Origin: Hoylesella marshii DSM 16973 = JCM 13450
GTDB taxonomy: Bacteria; Bacteroidota; Bacteroidia; Bacteroidales; Bacteroidaceae
Assembly (NCBI RefSeq): GCF_000146675.1
Contig: NZ_GL397214.1
Location: forward strand, 796,788-860,787
Length of the DNA: 64,000 nucleotides
Direction of reading: 5' to 3'
Both the position numbers and the translations under genes were made by a program. Under the pieces are notes generated by a model that saw only the letters and a list, made by a program, of their open reading frames with translations, was not told where the DNA came from and searched no databases. Of the stretch, positions 10,629 to 20,494 are shown one piece after another (the first letter of the stretch is position 1; every line of letters begins with the position of its first letter).

Positions 10629-11168
10629 ATGGATACAGGTATCATATCGGTTCGCTATGCGAGGGCACTGCTAAAGTGCAGCATGGAGGCTTACGTTGAG
10701 GAGCATGTATATCATGAGATGCAGCTTCTCTCAAGCAATTATCTTGAAATGCCACTCTTGGGGCAGACGATAGGTAATCCCATGTTTGCGAAGTCTACGA
10801 AAGAGGCTATTCTGCTGGCAGCTTGCGGCGAAAAAGTGACCGATATTACAAAACGTTTCATAGCCCTCGTGCTGCGTGAAGGCCGAGAGAATATCCTGCC
10901 CTTTATGGCACGTTCATATATCGCACTTTACCGACAACAGAGAAATATTACCCAAGGAAAGCTCATTACAGCGGCGACCGCTTCTCCGAAAATCAGGCAG
11001 CGAATGCAGCAAATGGTGGAAGAGAGAACCAAGGGAACCGTGGAGTTTGAGACCGAAGTGAAGCCCGAAATCCTCGGAGGTTTCATATTGGAGTATGATA
11101 CATATCGGTTGGATGCCAGTGTGCAACGCAACCTGCGTACCATCCTCTCGCAATTGAAACATTCGTAG
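10629..11168 (+). CDS. atpH: F1F0 ATP synthase subunit delta
   Basis: A 179-residue OSCP/delta subunit that joins the b stalk to the top of the alpha/beta head. The N-terminal helical domain (SVRYARALLKCSMEAYVEE) and the C-terminal LGGFILEYDTYRLDASVQ segment fit the family. It lies between atpF and atpA. Confidence 0.92.
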   Translation: MDTGIISVRYARALLKCSMEAYVEEHVYHEMQLLSSNYLEMPLLGQTIGNPMFAKSTKEAILLAACGEKVTDITKRFIALVLREGRENILPFMARSYIALYRQQRNITQGKLITAATASPKIRQRMQQMVEERTKGTVEFETEVKPEILGGFILEYDTYRLDASVQRNLRTILSQLKHS

Positions 11169-11249
11169 AGAGGTTCTCTCGTTACAAAATCCTGTGATGG
11201 ATTCAAACTCGGGTATATACCTTTTATATTATAACTCAAATCTATTAAA

Positions 11250-12839
11250 ATGTCAGATAAAATAAAACCAAGTGAAGTCTCGGAGGTATTGCTGAAACAA
11301 TTGCAAGACCTTAGCGACGAAGCACAGTTCGATGAAGTGGGCACCGTGCTACAGGTTAGTGACGGTGTGGCACGTATCTACGGACTAAAGAATGCCGAGG
11401 CCAATGAATTGCTGGAGTTTGAAAACGGCACCATGGCTATCGTCATGAACTTGGAGGAGGATAACGTGGGATGTGTCTTGCTTGGAACTACCTCCGGTAT
11501 CAAAGAAGGAATGGTGGTGAAGCGTACCAAACGCATTGCAAGTATCCGCGTGAACGACCATATGTTAGGACGTGTTATCAATCCATTGGGTGAAGCTATC
11601 GATGGAAAAGGAGAACTCGACTTGTCCGAATCCTTTGAAATGCCCCTTGACAGGAAAGCCCCCGGTGTTATTTTCCGCCAGCCGGTAAAGGAACCTCTAC
11701 AAACAGGCCTAAAAGCTGTAGACTCAATGATACCGATAGGTCGCGGTCAGCGCGAATTGATTATCGGAGACCGCCAGACAGGAAAGACGGCCATCGCCAT
11801 TGATACCATCATCAATCAGAAGAGCTTTTACGAAGCAGGGAAACCCGTGTATTGTATCTATGTAGCCATCGGACAGAAGGCTTCTACCGTTGCTGCATTA
11901 GTTTCCACCTTAAAAGAACATGGTGCCATGGCTTACACTATCGTTGTGTCGGCTACCGCTGCCGACCCTGCCGCCATGCAGTATTATGCACCTTTTGCCG
12001 GAGCTGCTATCGGCGAGTATTTCCGCGACAGAGGAGAAGCTGCTCTCGTTGTGTATGACGACCTCTCGAAGCAGGCCGTGGCTTACCGCGAAGTGTCGTT
12101 GATACTTCGTCGTCCGTCGGGTCGCGAGGCTTACCCGGGCGATGTGTTCTATCTCCATAGCCGTTTGTTGGAGCGTGCCGCACGTATCAACGACCAACAG
12201 GAAGTGGCCGAACAAATGAACGATTTGCCAGCTTGTCTGAAAGGGCATGTGAAAGGCGGCGGATCGCTTACAGCCTTACCTATTATTGAAACGCAGGCAG
12301 GAGACGTTTCTGCCTACATTCCAACGAATGTAATCTCAATTACCGACGGACAGATATACTTAGAGTCCGACCTCTTCAACCAAGGTTTCCGTCCTGCCAT
12401 CAACGTTGGAATCTCCGTCAGTCGTGTAGGAGGTTCGGCGCAAATCAAGAGTATGAAGAAAGTGGCCGGTACGCTGAAGATAGACATGGCGCAATATCGC
12501 GAACTTGAGGCTTTCTCTAAATTCTCCAGCGACATGGATGCCGTAACGGCCATGACACTGGACAGAGGAAGAAAAAACAACCAATTGCTCATACAACCCC
12601 AATACAGCCCTATGCCCGTAGGCGAGCAAGTGGCCATTCTGTATTGCGGAACAAAGGGATTGATGCAGGCCGTTCCCGTGGAAAAAGTGCGCGAATGTCA
12701 GGAAACGTTCTTAGACAAGATGCGCTCCACGCATCATGCAGTCATCGACCAATTGGCTTCCGGTCAAATTGATGACACAGCCATTGAGGTGATAGAGCGC
12801 ACCATGGCCGACATCACCGCCACCTATAAACAGGAGTAG
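11250..12839 (+). CDS. atpA: F1F0 ATP synthase subunit alpha
   Basis: A 529-residue non-catalytic nucleotide-binding subunit. Walker A is GDRQTGKT at residues 173-180, and [17 protein letters not shown] and LLERAA are intact. Length is typical. It is preceded by an 81-base gap after atpH and followed by atpG after 6 bases. Confidence 0.97.
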   Translation: MSDKIKPSEVSEVLLKQLQDLSDEAQFDEVGTVLQVSDGVARIYGLKNAEANELLEFENGTMAIVMNLEEDNVGCVLLGTTSGIKEGMVVKRTKRIASIRVNDHMLGRVINPLGEAIDGKGELDLSESFEMPLDRKAPGVIFRQPVKEPLQTGLKAVDSMIPIGRGQRELIIGDRQTGKTAIAIDTIINQKSFYEAGKPVYCIYVAIGQKASTVAALVSTLKEHGAMAYTIVVSATAADPAAMQYYAPFAGAAIGEYFRDRGEAALVVYDDLSKQAVAYREVSLILRRPSGREAYPGDVFYLHSRLLERAARINDQQEVAEQMNDLPACLKGHVKGGGSLTALPIIETQAGDVSAYIPTNVISITDGQIYLESDLFNQGFRPAINVGISVSRVGGSAQIKSMKKVAGTLKIDMAQYRELEAFSKFSSDMDAVTAMTLDRGRKNNQLLIQPQYSPMPVGEQVAILYCGTKGLMQAVPVEKVRECQETFLDKMRSTHHAVIDQLASGQIDDTAIEVIERTMADITATYKQE

Positions 12840-12845
12840 CCACCT

Positions 12846-13814
12846 ATGCCGTCGCTCAAAGAGATAAAAACAAGGATAGCCAGTGTCAATAGCACGCGCA
12901 AAATAACCAGTGCTATGAAAATGGTAGCCTCGAGCAAACTGCACCATGCTCAGGTAATGATTGAGAATATGTTGCCCTACGAATGTGAGTTGGAGCATAT
13001 TCTAAAATCGTTCCTTGCCTCCGTTCCCGAGGTGCAAACGCCTTTCAACGTAGAACGGAAGCACATTCGCAGGGTAGCACTGGTGGTTTATTCCAGCAAC
13101 AGCAGCTTGTGCGGAGGCTTCAATGCCAACATCTTGAAAATGCTACAGCACGCAGTTGAAGACTATCGGACACAGGGCATCAGCGATATCACCGTTTACC
13201 CTATCGGCCGCAAAGTAGCCGAACGAGTAGCCAAGATGGGGCTTCCCTCTGCCGGCGACTACCTCGAATTGGCCGAGAAGCCCAGTGCCGTCGACTGTCG
13301 GGATATAGCCAAGCGCATTGCCGAGAGGTTTGTGGAAGGTGAGTATGACAAGGTGGAGATGATTTACCACCATTTTAAGAGTGCCGGTTCGCAGATTCTG
13401 ACCCGCAAGACTTTCCTACCCATCGATATTAGTACGGAACTCGGCCGCGACAACGACCGCGACCTGTCATCGAATATCGCCACAGCCAAGGCGCAGGAAT
13501 ACCTGAAGAAAAAGGGCAAGAGTAAGGAACGGATAGTGGAAGAGGTCGTGCCGCTGAATGACAACTTCCTCGTAGAACCCGACCTGCCCACCGTCCTCAC
13601 CCAGCTCATTCCCAAACAGCTGCACTTAATGTTGTACACTGCCCTGTTAGACAGTAAGGCCAGCGAGCATGCCGCACGTATGGTCGCCATGCAGACAGCA
13701 ACGGATAATGCCGATGAGTTGCTGCGCGAGTTAAACCTGCAATACAACAAGAGCCGTCAGCAGGCCATCACCAACGAATTGCTCGACATTGTAGGAGGAT
13801 CGGTAAACAACTAA
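12846..13814 (+). CDS. atpG: F1F0 ATP synthase subunit gamma
   Basis: A 322-residue central shaft subunit. The N-terminal helix SLKEIKTRIASVNSTRKITS and the C-terminal helix with ARMVAMQTATDNADELL, then LNLQYNKSRQQAITNEL, form the coiled coil that turns inside the head. It is the last gene of the operon and is followed 29 bases later by a strong intrinsic terminator. Confidence 0.95.
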   Translation: MPSLKEIKTRIASVNSTRKITSAMKMVASSKLHHAQVMIENMLPYECELEHILKSFLASVPEVQTPFNVERKHIRRVALVVYSSNSSLCGGFNANILKMLQHAVEDYRTQGISDITVYPIGRKVAERVAKMGLPSAGDYLELAEKPSAVDCRDIAKRIAERFVEGEYDKVEMIYHHFKSAGSQILTRKTFLPIDISTELGRDNDRDLSSNIATAKAQEYLKKKGKSKERIVEEVVPLNDNFLVEPDLPTVLTQLIPKQLHLMLYTALLDSKASEHAARMVAMQTATDNADELLRELNLQYNKSRQQAITNELLDIVGGSVNN

Positions 13815-13843
13815 TCCCCTACCCTACACATCGTATTTCTATA

Positions 13844-13886
13844 TGCGGCCGTTTCTCACCTCAAGAGAAGCGGCCGCATTTTCTTT
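13844..13886 (+). terminator. Terminator of the atp operon
   Basis: TGCGGCCGTTTCTC at 13844-13857 pairs with GAGAAGCGGCCGCA at 13865-13878 over 14 positions with one G-T wobble, followed by a TTTTCTTTCT tract. Confidence 0.85.
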
Positions 13887-13930
13887 CTATCGAGGAACTA
13901 ACCGGACTCTATCTCATCTATCTAACCCTT

Positions 13931-14133
13931 ATGCGAGTTCGGGATAAGAGAATCTTATTTAATAGCCCCAAAGGGGCGACAGAACACTAACCCGCCATCC
14001 TCCATCACCTCTACGGGGTTCATCTTTCCACACATGCTTATCAGGGGTTTCACTCTTTCGAGCTCCACACCCTGCCTAAGGTCTTACGCCCCCTCGGGGC
14101 TTACAGTCCGATAGTCTTATCCCGAACTCGCGT
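13931..14133. repeat. Inverted-repeat (MITE-like) element, long form
   Basis: A 203-bp element with terminal inverted repeats: GCGAGTTCGGGATAAGAG near 13933 and TCTTATCCCGAACTCGCG at the right end. The ends and their inner neighbours (AATAGCCCCAAAGGGGC on the left, GGGGCTTACAGTCCGATAG on the right) match the short copy at 23072-23151 in reverse orientation. The extra central 110 bases or so are present only here. No protein is encoded. Confidence 0.8.
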
Positions 14134-14135
14134 AT

Positions 14136-14567
14136 TTGCATAAGCTCTGCAAGCGCCCTTTTTTTACATTTTACCATTTGCATAGGCTATGCAAGCACCA
14201 TTTTTTTTATTTTGGCATTTGCATAAGCTATGCGAGCACCATTTTTTTATTTTACCATTTGCATAGGCTATGCAAGCACCCAATTTTTTATTTTGGCATT
14301 TGCATAGGCTATGCGAGCACTCCATTTTTTATTTTGGCATTTGCATAGGCTATGCAAGCACCCAATTTTTTATTTTGGCATTTGCATAAGGTATGCAAGC
14401 ACTAAAATTTTTGTTTTGCTCCTTGCAGTCCAACTGCAAGCGCTACTTTTTTTATTTTGCTCCTTGCAGTTCAACTGCGAGCGTTACTTTTTTTATTTTG
14501 CTTCTTGCAGTTCAACTGCGAGCGTTACTTTTTTATTTTGCTTCTTGCAGTTCAACTGCGAGCACCA
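14136..14567 (+). repeat. Array of eleven 41-bp hairpin/T-tract repeats
   Basis: Units begin at 14136, 14178, 14219, 14259, 14300, 14341, 14382, 14423, 14464, 14505 and 14545, a period of 40-42 bases. Each has a dyad followed by T-rich sequence. Units 1-7 carry TTGCATAGGCTATGCAAGC variants and units 8-11 carry TTGCAGTTCAACTGCGAGC variants. Sequence differs between classes but the dyad is kept. TGCGA variants pair as G-U only in + strand RNA, and the T-tract also follows on the + strand. No plausible protein. Confidence 0.9.
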
Positions 14568-14680
14568 AAAAATTAGAATTACTTATACGTGAGTTCGGCG
14601 AATTCACTTTAAGTTAGATTAGATTGTGATTCCGACCTTGGCAGAAATACTCAAAGAAATGCCTGCTTGGATTGAAAAGA

Positions 14681-14712
14681 AAACAGGAGGACTAAAAGTG
14701 TCCTCCTGTTTT
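14681..14712 (-). terminator. Terminator of fbp
   Basis: CAGGAGGAC at 14684-14692 pairs with GTCCTCCTG at 14700-14708. On the minus strand the hairpin is followed by TTTTCTTTTC. It lies 17 bases after the fbp stop. Confidence 0.8.
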
Positions 14713-14728
14713 GATTCACAACGGCGGG

Positions 14729-16711
14729 TTATTTCTTCGGCTCCCGTTCGTTGATATAGCCGTGACGGTAGGCATAAAGCAATTCCTCAAGATCCTTAAT
14801 CTGTTGATTCAACTCCACCCCCTTGTCGGTATCGGCTACCAGCATGCGATGAGCGGACATCTCTACAATCTGTGTGGTACTCTTGATGTCGGTACCTCGC
14901 TTGATGGCATCGGCAGCACTGGTAAATGGTTCGTGTTGCACGAGTTGCAGTCCGCGGCTGTGGTAAACAAGGGTGTATCCGGCAATGCCTGTCTCCTGAT
15001 GGTAAGCTTCGGAAAAACCGCCGTCGATAACGAGCAGTTTTCCGTTGGCCTTGATGGGATTTTCACCTTTGACCACATGCACGGGCACGTGTCCGTTGAT
15101 GATATGGCGGTTGGTGCCTTTCACGTCGAACGCATCAAGTATGCGGTCTACCACCTCCTCGTTGTCGCGCAGTTTGAAGTATACGCCTTTCTCTTCGTGG
15201 TAGATGGCTTTGTCTTTGAAGAAATATCGCTCAAAGGTGGTCATCTTGGCCTTGTCGAAGAGAGGTGAGTCTTTGCCCAGCCAGAGGTAGAGAAAGTAGT
15301 CGATGGCATAGCGACGCTCCTTGGCATCGGAGTCGGACTGGAACGCTGTGCGTATCATGATGCCGATGTTGTGCATCAGTTCTTTTCCTTTGTATTTTCG
15401 TCCGGGATAGATTTCCACTTCTTTCAGGGAGCCATCTTCGTTGAGCGGTACGGAGGCATGGAAGAGCAAGTTGTTGTTATAGACCGAATACATGCAGCCA
15501 TGGTTGAGCTGGATGCGGATATGTCGATGGAGCTTCTCACTTAACCGAAAAGAGTTTCTTAGCTTCTCGAGCAGTTCTTCTTCGCCCTTGCTGAGCACGT
15601 TCGGCCTCTTGGGGTCGATGGTGGGGAAATGGTTGCTAGACATCTTGAGGGGTTTCCCGTCGATGGTGCATTCTCCTGTCTCGTAGTTGATGAAGTTGAG
15701 CATTTCTCGGTCTTTCATGTTCCATTTGGGATGCTTCTCGAAGAGTTTGGCTTCTTCCTTGAACTGCATGATGGCAATGGCTTTGTGCATGAGTGAGGCA
15801 AGACGTATGGTTTTTTCATCGAGTCCGTCGCAGACTTTGGGAATGAACTCCGTGCAGGGGTCATCGCCATAGGTTTCCATAGCAAAAGTGGCGAGGGGGA
15901 GGAGGTTGATGCCGTAGCCGTCTTCAATGACAGAGAGGTTGCCATAGCGCAACGACAGGCGGATGACGGTGCAAATACAAGCATCATTGCCTGCACAAGC
16001 ACCCATCCAGAGTATGTCGTGGTTTCCCCATTGAATATCCCAGCTATGGTATCGTTCGAGCGTGTCCATGATGATGTGGGCTCCCGGGCCGCGGTCGTAA
16101 ACGTCGCCAAGAATGTGGAGTTGGTCGATGGCCAACCGTTGTATGACATGTGCGAGGGCGATGATGAAATCGTCGGCACGTCCTGTAGAGACGATGGTGT
16201 CGGTAATCACGTTCACATAGGCTGTCTTGTTGGAATCTTCTGCACGCTCGTGCAGTAATTCCTGTATGATGTAGCTGAAGTCTGATGGCAACGACTTGCG
16301 TACTTTTGAGCGGGTATATTTGCTGGAAACGTCGCGACAGACTTTCACCAATTGGTGCAGCGTGATGTGATACCAGTCGTTGATATCTTCTTCTTGTGCC
16401 TTGACGAGTTCGAGCTTCTGTTCGGGATAATAGATGAGTGTACACAATTCTTTCTTTTCACTCTCTCGCAATTCGTTGCCAAAAAGGTCGTTTACTTTTC
16501 GCTTGATATTACCTGATGCGTTTTTAAGCACGTGCTGAAAGGCCTCAGATTCACCATGTATGTCGGCCAAGAAATGTTCTGTGCCCTTAGGCAAGTTGAG
16601 TATTGCCTGCAAGTTGATGATTTCCGTGCTGGCATCAGCCACTGTGGGGAATGACTGTGCGAGCAACTGTAGATAACGCATATCGCGTTCGATGTCATAA
16701 GGATGTTTCAT
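14729..16711 (-). CDS. fbp: Fructose-1,6-bisphosphatase, class 3
   Basis: A 660-residue enzyme of the class 3 (Firmicutes/Bacteroidetes) type, which removes the 1-phosphate from fructose-1,6-bisphosphate in gluconeogenesis. It belongs to the metallophosphoesterase fold: visible motifs are FLADIHGE, HILGDVYDRGPGAHIIMDTL, QWGNHDILWMGA and INGHVPVHVVKGENP. The start at ATG 16711 (MKHPYDIERDMRYLQLLAQ) is preferred over an upstream ATG at 16756; it overlaps the preceding glycosyltransferase gene by 17 bases. It ends the leftward run ftsE-lysC-GT2-GT-fbp. Confidence 0.93.
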   Translation of the reverse strand: MKHPYDIERDMRYLQLLAQSFPTVADASTEIINLQAILNLPKGTEHFLADIHGESEAFQHVLKNASGNIKRKVNDLFGNELRESEKKELCTLIYYPEQKLELVKAQEEDINDWYHITLHQLVKVCRDVSSKYTRSKVRKSLPSDFSYIIQELLHERAEDSNKTAYVNVITDTIVSTGRADDFIIALAHVIQRLAIDQLHILGDVYDRGPGAHIIMDTLERYHSWDIQWGNHDILWMGACAGNDACICTVIRLSLRYGNLSVIEDGYGINLLPLATFAMETYGDDPCTEFIPKVCDGLDEKTIRLASLMHKAIAIMQFKEEAKLFEKHPKWNMKDREMLNFINYETGECTIDGKPLKMSSNHFPTIDPKRPNVLSKGEEELLEKLRNSFRLSEKLHRHIRIQLNHGCMYSVYNNNLLFHASVPLNEDGSLKEVEIYPGRKYKGKELMHNIGIMIRTAFQSDSDAKERRYAIDYFLYLWLGKDSPLFDKAKMTTFERYFFKDKAIYHEEKGVYFKLRDNEEVVDRILDAFDVKGTNRHIINGHVPVHVVKGENPIKANGKLLVIDGGFSEAYHQETGIAGYTLVYHSRGLQLVQHEPFTSAADAIKRGTDIKSTTQIVEMSAHRMLVADTDKGVELNQQIKDLEELLYAYRHGYINEREPKK

Positions 16712-17900
16712 AATATTTATTTGTTTTAGTGAGACATTTGCGTATGATATCTGCATGGCGGTTGTGTGATGGTGGAAGCGGCATGTAGCCTTCTTCTAAC
16801 AAGATGTATTCGTAGAGAATTTGTAGAAGACCGGCTGTAAAGTTTATCAGTCGATGTCGATGCAATAATGCCATGAGCTTGTCTTCATCGTATTCTGTAT
16901 ATCGCAGGGCAATGTATAACTCAGATAGGTGAGCAAACTTCAGTTTTTTGTTCTCTACCATTTTCTTTGTTGATGCCAATGCTTCACAGAGGGTGTCTTC
17001 CTTCACCGGACTTCCTGTTGGAAACAGCGGTCGATACGTCGAAGAGGGTAGCACGGCGAGGACAGATGGGGCAAGTGCAGGCATTTGTAATCGTAGCATT
17101 TCCACACCTCTTGCTATCTGACCGGACACTCCCTCTGCTGCGGCAAAGACCTGCAGACAGTTCCATTCCTGTGAGTGAAGGGAATGCAGACGAGATAAAT
17201 ATTCCGCAGACAACATATTGGGAGCATCGCTTTGCCGGCATCCTGCATAAAGGAGTGCAGTAAAGGCATCCCATGCATTCAAGGTCATGAAACGGCGAAT
17301 GTTACTATTTAATACTCTTGCATAAAATGCAAGATACTGTGAGTACAGTTGTGGAGTATTGGTTTCCTCTGGGGAAATCGATAAGCGAAGATGCCCTATG
17401 CGTCTGTTCCATCCTAATTCCTCTAAGTGTTTGCGTTCCGTAGCGGAAACGGCGAGCAGAGCATCAGCCTTTCTTACGGCACGAAACTGATAAGCAATAA
17501 GACGCGGCAGTTTCTTCTTCCAAAAATCAATACTGATGATAGATGGTTCTAATCCCTTGTCGGGCGAGTAGACCACGATAAAGCCTTTCTGTCGTGAATA
17601 TTGTATGATTTGATAGATAGAGTAATCCCATGCGCCATGTACATGCACGATGTCGGGTAAAACCTCGCTGAGTATCTGAAAGTAAAGGCGTTTGATAGAG
17701 AATGAGGAAATGAAAGTATGATGACCTATACCGCTAAGATAGTGGATAAAAAGATTCTTTGTTGGGATTGAAGCTGTATTATCTGTCGTGACAATGTGCT
17801 GTTCTATCGAAGAGCCGCTATGCCCTCCTAATCTTGACAGTTGAAGCATCAGGGTTTCCTCTGCCTGCATTGTCATATGCAGATAATGCAATATTCGCAT
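16695..17900 (-). CDS. Putative glycosyltransferase, GT-B N-terminal half plus unknown C-terminus
   Basis: About 401 residues starting MRILHYLHMTMQAEETL; a longer start at 17978 would overlap the upstream gene by 73 bases. The first half resembles the acceptor domain of GT4-type enzymes (DIVHVHGAWDYSIYQIIQY, VYSPDKGLEPSIIS, RKADALLAVSATERKHLEEL). The second half lacks the usual donor-binding EPFG/E-x7-E region and instead has helical sequence with no match I recognise. It follows the GT2 gene by 5 bases. It may be an unusual glycosyltransferase or an inactive partner of the GT2. Confidence 0.55.
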   Translation of the reverse strand: MRILHYLHMTMQAEETLMLQLSRLGGHSGSSIEQHIVTTDNTASIPTKNLFIHYLSGIGHHTFISSFSIKRLYFQILSEVLPDIVHVHGAWDYSIYQIIQYSRQKGFIVVYSPDKGLEPSIISIDFWKKKLPRLIAYQFRAVRKADALLAVSATERKHLEELGWNRRIGHLRLSISPEETNTPQLYSQYLAFYARVLNSNIRRFMTLNAWDAFTALLYAGCRQSDAPNMLSAEYLSRLHSLHSQEWNCLQVFAAAEGVSGQIARGVEMLRLQMPALAPSVLAVLPSSTYRPLFPTGSPVKEDTLCEALASTKKMVENKKLKFAHLSELYIALRYTEYDEDKLMALLHRHRLINFTAGLLQILYEYILLEEGYMPLPPSHNRHADIIRKCLTKTNKYYETSL

Positions 17901-17905
17901 CTGTG

Positions 17906-19051
17906 CTATATCTTGTGAGTGATAAAATTGTTTCGGTTGGTCATTAAGTACTTGACTCGGTAGTAGAGATGATGCCATATGATGGACAGCTCAAAAGGAA
18001 TAATAGCCCCAAGGGAGATGTTGGTGTCGAACCGTCTGAATGCCTTTTTGATGAAGATAATCCGTAACGTGAGCGTAATAACCATAGCCAAAGCCGTAGC
18101 AGAGAGGAGTATCGTGTTCATCTCTCGCAAGGCAACTCCTGTGACTATTATTATCGCAATGTAGTTAAAATATAGGACTGTCATGTCCATGTTGAATACG
18201 GCTCTCATAGCTGCAGAACGAAAGAGATGCCGGCGGGTCTCTTGATAATAAAGTTGTTTGTGTAGCCACTCTTTACGCGTGGGATTTTCTATGAGCCAAC
18301 CGTCTTCTTCGGGTTCAATAGCTGTAGAGTGGTATTGTGCAAATTTGTTGATAAGGAAGTCGTATTCTCCTTTTGTAAATTTCAGATTACCTTGGAAGCC
18401 ATTCTCCGCAAGGAAAGCACTCTTGCGGAACAGAATATTCCGACTGTCTGTAGTATAGGCAATAGATTGTTGTGCTTTTCTCAACAGGTATAGTTCCTTG
18501 TAGATATGGGCAAACCGAAGATATGACTTGACATCCTCTCCATAAGCCGAATAACCCATAACGATATTGATATCTTCTTTGCAGTTACGTGCCATGGTCG
18601 TTAACCATTGGTCAGTATGAGGTGTGCATGAAGTATCTATCAGCGCTACCCAATCGTTCTTCGCAGCTTTTACACCCAACGTAATAGCCAATTTGTATTT
18701 ACTCATATAACGCGACGTGGTAGGAAGAAATGTAGAACGCACGCGTTTGTCTTCACAAAATCGGTTGATAACGTCTTCTGAAGCCTTATCTGCCATGTCA
18801 GTTACGATGATGACCTCGAACCCCGAAGTATATTTTTGTGATAGAATATGGGGTAGTACCTGTTTCAATTCTTCAGCATTGTTGTAGGAAGTAACAACAA
18901 CCGACAGCGGAGGGCATGATGCAAAGTCTTCCTCTGATTCTTCCACACGGTTCCTAAATTTGCGGAAGCTGATACTAATCATGGGGGTAATAATGGAAAG
19001 GAAAATGAGTGCAGTACTTAAAGTGATTGTTGTCGTGTCGAGTTCTAACAT
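17906..19051 (-). CDS. Membrane-bound family 2 glycosyltransferase
   Basis: A 381-residue protein with an N-terminal membrane helix (ITLSTALIFLSIITPMISI), a GT-A domain starting LSVVVTSYNNAEELKQVLP with VALIDTSCTPHTDQWL as the probable DXD-region equivalent, and two or three C-terminal membrane helices (about residues 285-345). It likely transfers sugars from nucleotide-sugar donors to a lipid or polysaccharide at the inner membrane; substrate unknown. Gene order suggests joint action with the adjacent GT-B-like protein. Confidence 0.8.
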   Translation of the reverse strand: MLELDTTTITLSTALIFLSIITPMISISFRKFRNRVEESEEDFASCPPLSVVVTSYNNAEELKQVLPHILSQKYTSGFEVIIVTDMADKASEDVINRFCEDKRVRSTFLPTTSRYMSKYKLAITLGVKAAKNDWVALIDTSCTPHTDQWLTTMARNCKEDINIVMGYSAYGEDVKSYLRFAHIYKELYLLRKAQQSIAYTTDSRNILFRKSAFLAENGFQGNLKFTKGEYDFLINKFAQYHSTAIEPEEDGWLIENPTRKEWLHKQLYYQETRRHLFRSAAMRAVFNMDMTVLYFNYIAIIIVTGVALREMNTILLSATALAMVITLTLRIIFIKKAFRRFDTNISLGAIIPFELSIIWHHLYYRVKYLMTNRNNFITHKI

Positions 19052-19165
19052 GTTTTTATGCGGTTCTTATTAAATGATGGGAGCACATGTGATGAATTTT
19101 CGTACACCTTATTATATATAAGGGTTTCTTGTTTGATTTATCGGAGTACGGATGGGAATAGTACA

Positions 19166-20482
19166 TCACGGAAACAACGACCTACTAAGGCTCTGTAAAG
19201 CCTGCGCCTTATCTTCAGCTTTTATTAAGAACGAGATATTATGGTTGCTTCCACCATAGCTAATCATACGGACGGGTATGTCTTTCATCGTGTCTGCAGC
19301 CCGTGTCTCAAATCCCACATTGTGCCAATCTAAATCGCCCACAACGCATACAATACACAATTCTGTATCCACTGTCACTGTACCATATTTCTTCAATTCG
19401 TCTACTATTTCTGTTAAGTGGGTATCATTATCTATACTCATGGATATGGCTACTTCTGATGTACAAACCATATCGATGGGGGTCTGATAGTGTTCGAATA
19501 TCTCAAATACTTTGCGAAGGAAGCCTGTTGCCAGCAGCATTCTGCTACTCTTTATCTGAATTGCAGTAATATTGTCTTTGGCTGCAACTGCCTTTATCTC
19601 TCCTTTCTTTGTTATGTTGTCAATGAGTGTTCCTTCTGCTTCCGGGGCCATGGTGTTCTTTAGTCTAACAGGGATACCCGCAAACTTAGCCGGTTGCACA
19701 CATGTAGGGTGTAGTATCTTTGCTCCAAAATAAGCTAATTCTGCTGCCTCTTCAAAGTTCAGATGATGCACAGGCTCAGTCTTCTCCACTATTCTCGGGT
19801 CGTTGTTGTGCATGCCGTCTATGTCTGTCCATATCTGTATTTCGTCAGCAGAGAGTGCTGCACCTACCAAAGAAGCAGTATAGTCCGAACCGCCACGTTG
19901 TAGATTGTCTACTTCTCCGTAGGCATTCCGACAGATAAAGCCTTGTGTCATATAAATTTGGTAATCGACATTCTGCTTCATAATAGTTGTCAGATGTTCT
20001 TTGATATAAGGTAAGTCCGGTTCAGCATTTTTGTCTGTGCGCATAAAGTCGAGAGCATCTATCAGCAGGGCTTTTACTCCTTGCTCGTTTAGGTAATTGA
20101 TAATCATATTCGTGCTGATGACCTCACCGCAAGCTACGATGCTCTTTTCCTCGAAGCTTGTAAAGAGCTCTTTTGTGAATGAGCGAAGATAATCGAACTG
20201 TTTACTTAGGAAAGCCCGTGTTTTCTCTTTCATTTCTGCTGTCATGTATAACTCTTCCACATGCTGCATATATTTCTTTTCGAGGTTGTTGATAACCTCG
20301 TGGGCACCTTCCGTATTCTTCTTATAAAGATAATCAGAGATTTCAACGAGTGCATTGGTAGTGCCCGACATCGCCGATAATACAACGAATGTCGGCTCTC
20401 CCGAGCTCGTCACGAGTGAGGCTACGTGTTTCATGCGTTCCGGAGTACCTACCGACGTTCCTCCGAATTTCATTACTTTCAT
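19166..20482 (-). CDS. lysC: Aspartate kinase (monofunctional)
   Basis: A 438-residue enzyme phosphorylating aspartate in the lysine/threonine/methionine pathway. The N-terminal KVMKFGGTSVGTPERM is the kinase signature, DIDGMHNNDPRIV and FGAKILHPTC are conserved, and the C-terminal third (from about residue 300) carries ACT regulatory domains, so feedback control by an end-product amino acid is likely. There is no fused homoserine dehydrogenase. It starts 12 bases after ftsE. Confidence 0.94.
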   Translation of the reverse strand: MKVMKFGGTSVGTPERMKHVASLVTSSGEPTFVVLSAMSGTTNALVEISDYLYKKNTEGAHEVINNLEKKYMQHVEELYMTAEMKEKTRAFLSKQFDYLRSFTKELFTSFEEKSIVACGEVISTNMIINYLNEQGVKALLIDALDFMRTDKNAEPDLPYIKEHLTTIMKQNVDYQIYMTQGFICRNAYGEVDNLQRGGSDYTASLVGAALSADEIQIWTDIDGMHNNDPRIVEKTEPVHHLNFEEAAELAYFGAKILHPTCVQPAKFAGIPVRLKNTMAPEAEGTLIDNITKKGEIKAVAAKDNITAIQIKSSRMLLATGFLRKVFEIFEHYQTPIDMVCTSEVAISMSIDNDTHLTEIVDELKKYGTVTVDTELCIVCVVGDLDWHNVGFETRAADTMKDIPVRMISYGGSNHNISFLIKAEDKAQALQSLSRSLFP

Positions 20483-20494
20483 GTTCTTTTTTGT

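Noticed and set aside
14136..14567. CRISPR-like array
   Set aside because: The segments between dyads are near-identical T-rich sequence and not unique spacers, the period is 41 and no cas genes are near.
14136..14617. Proteins of 70-93 residues with F/Y/H/C-rich repeats
   Set aside because: They are translations of the hairpin/T-tract array in several frames and show no start context.
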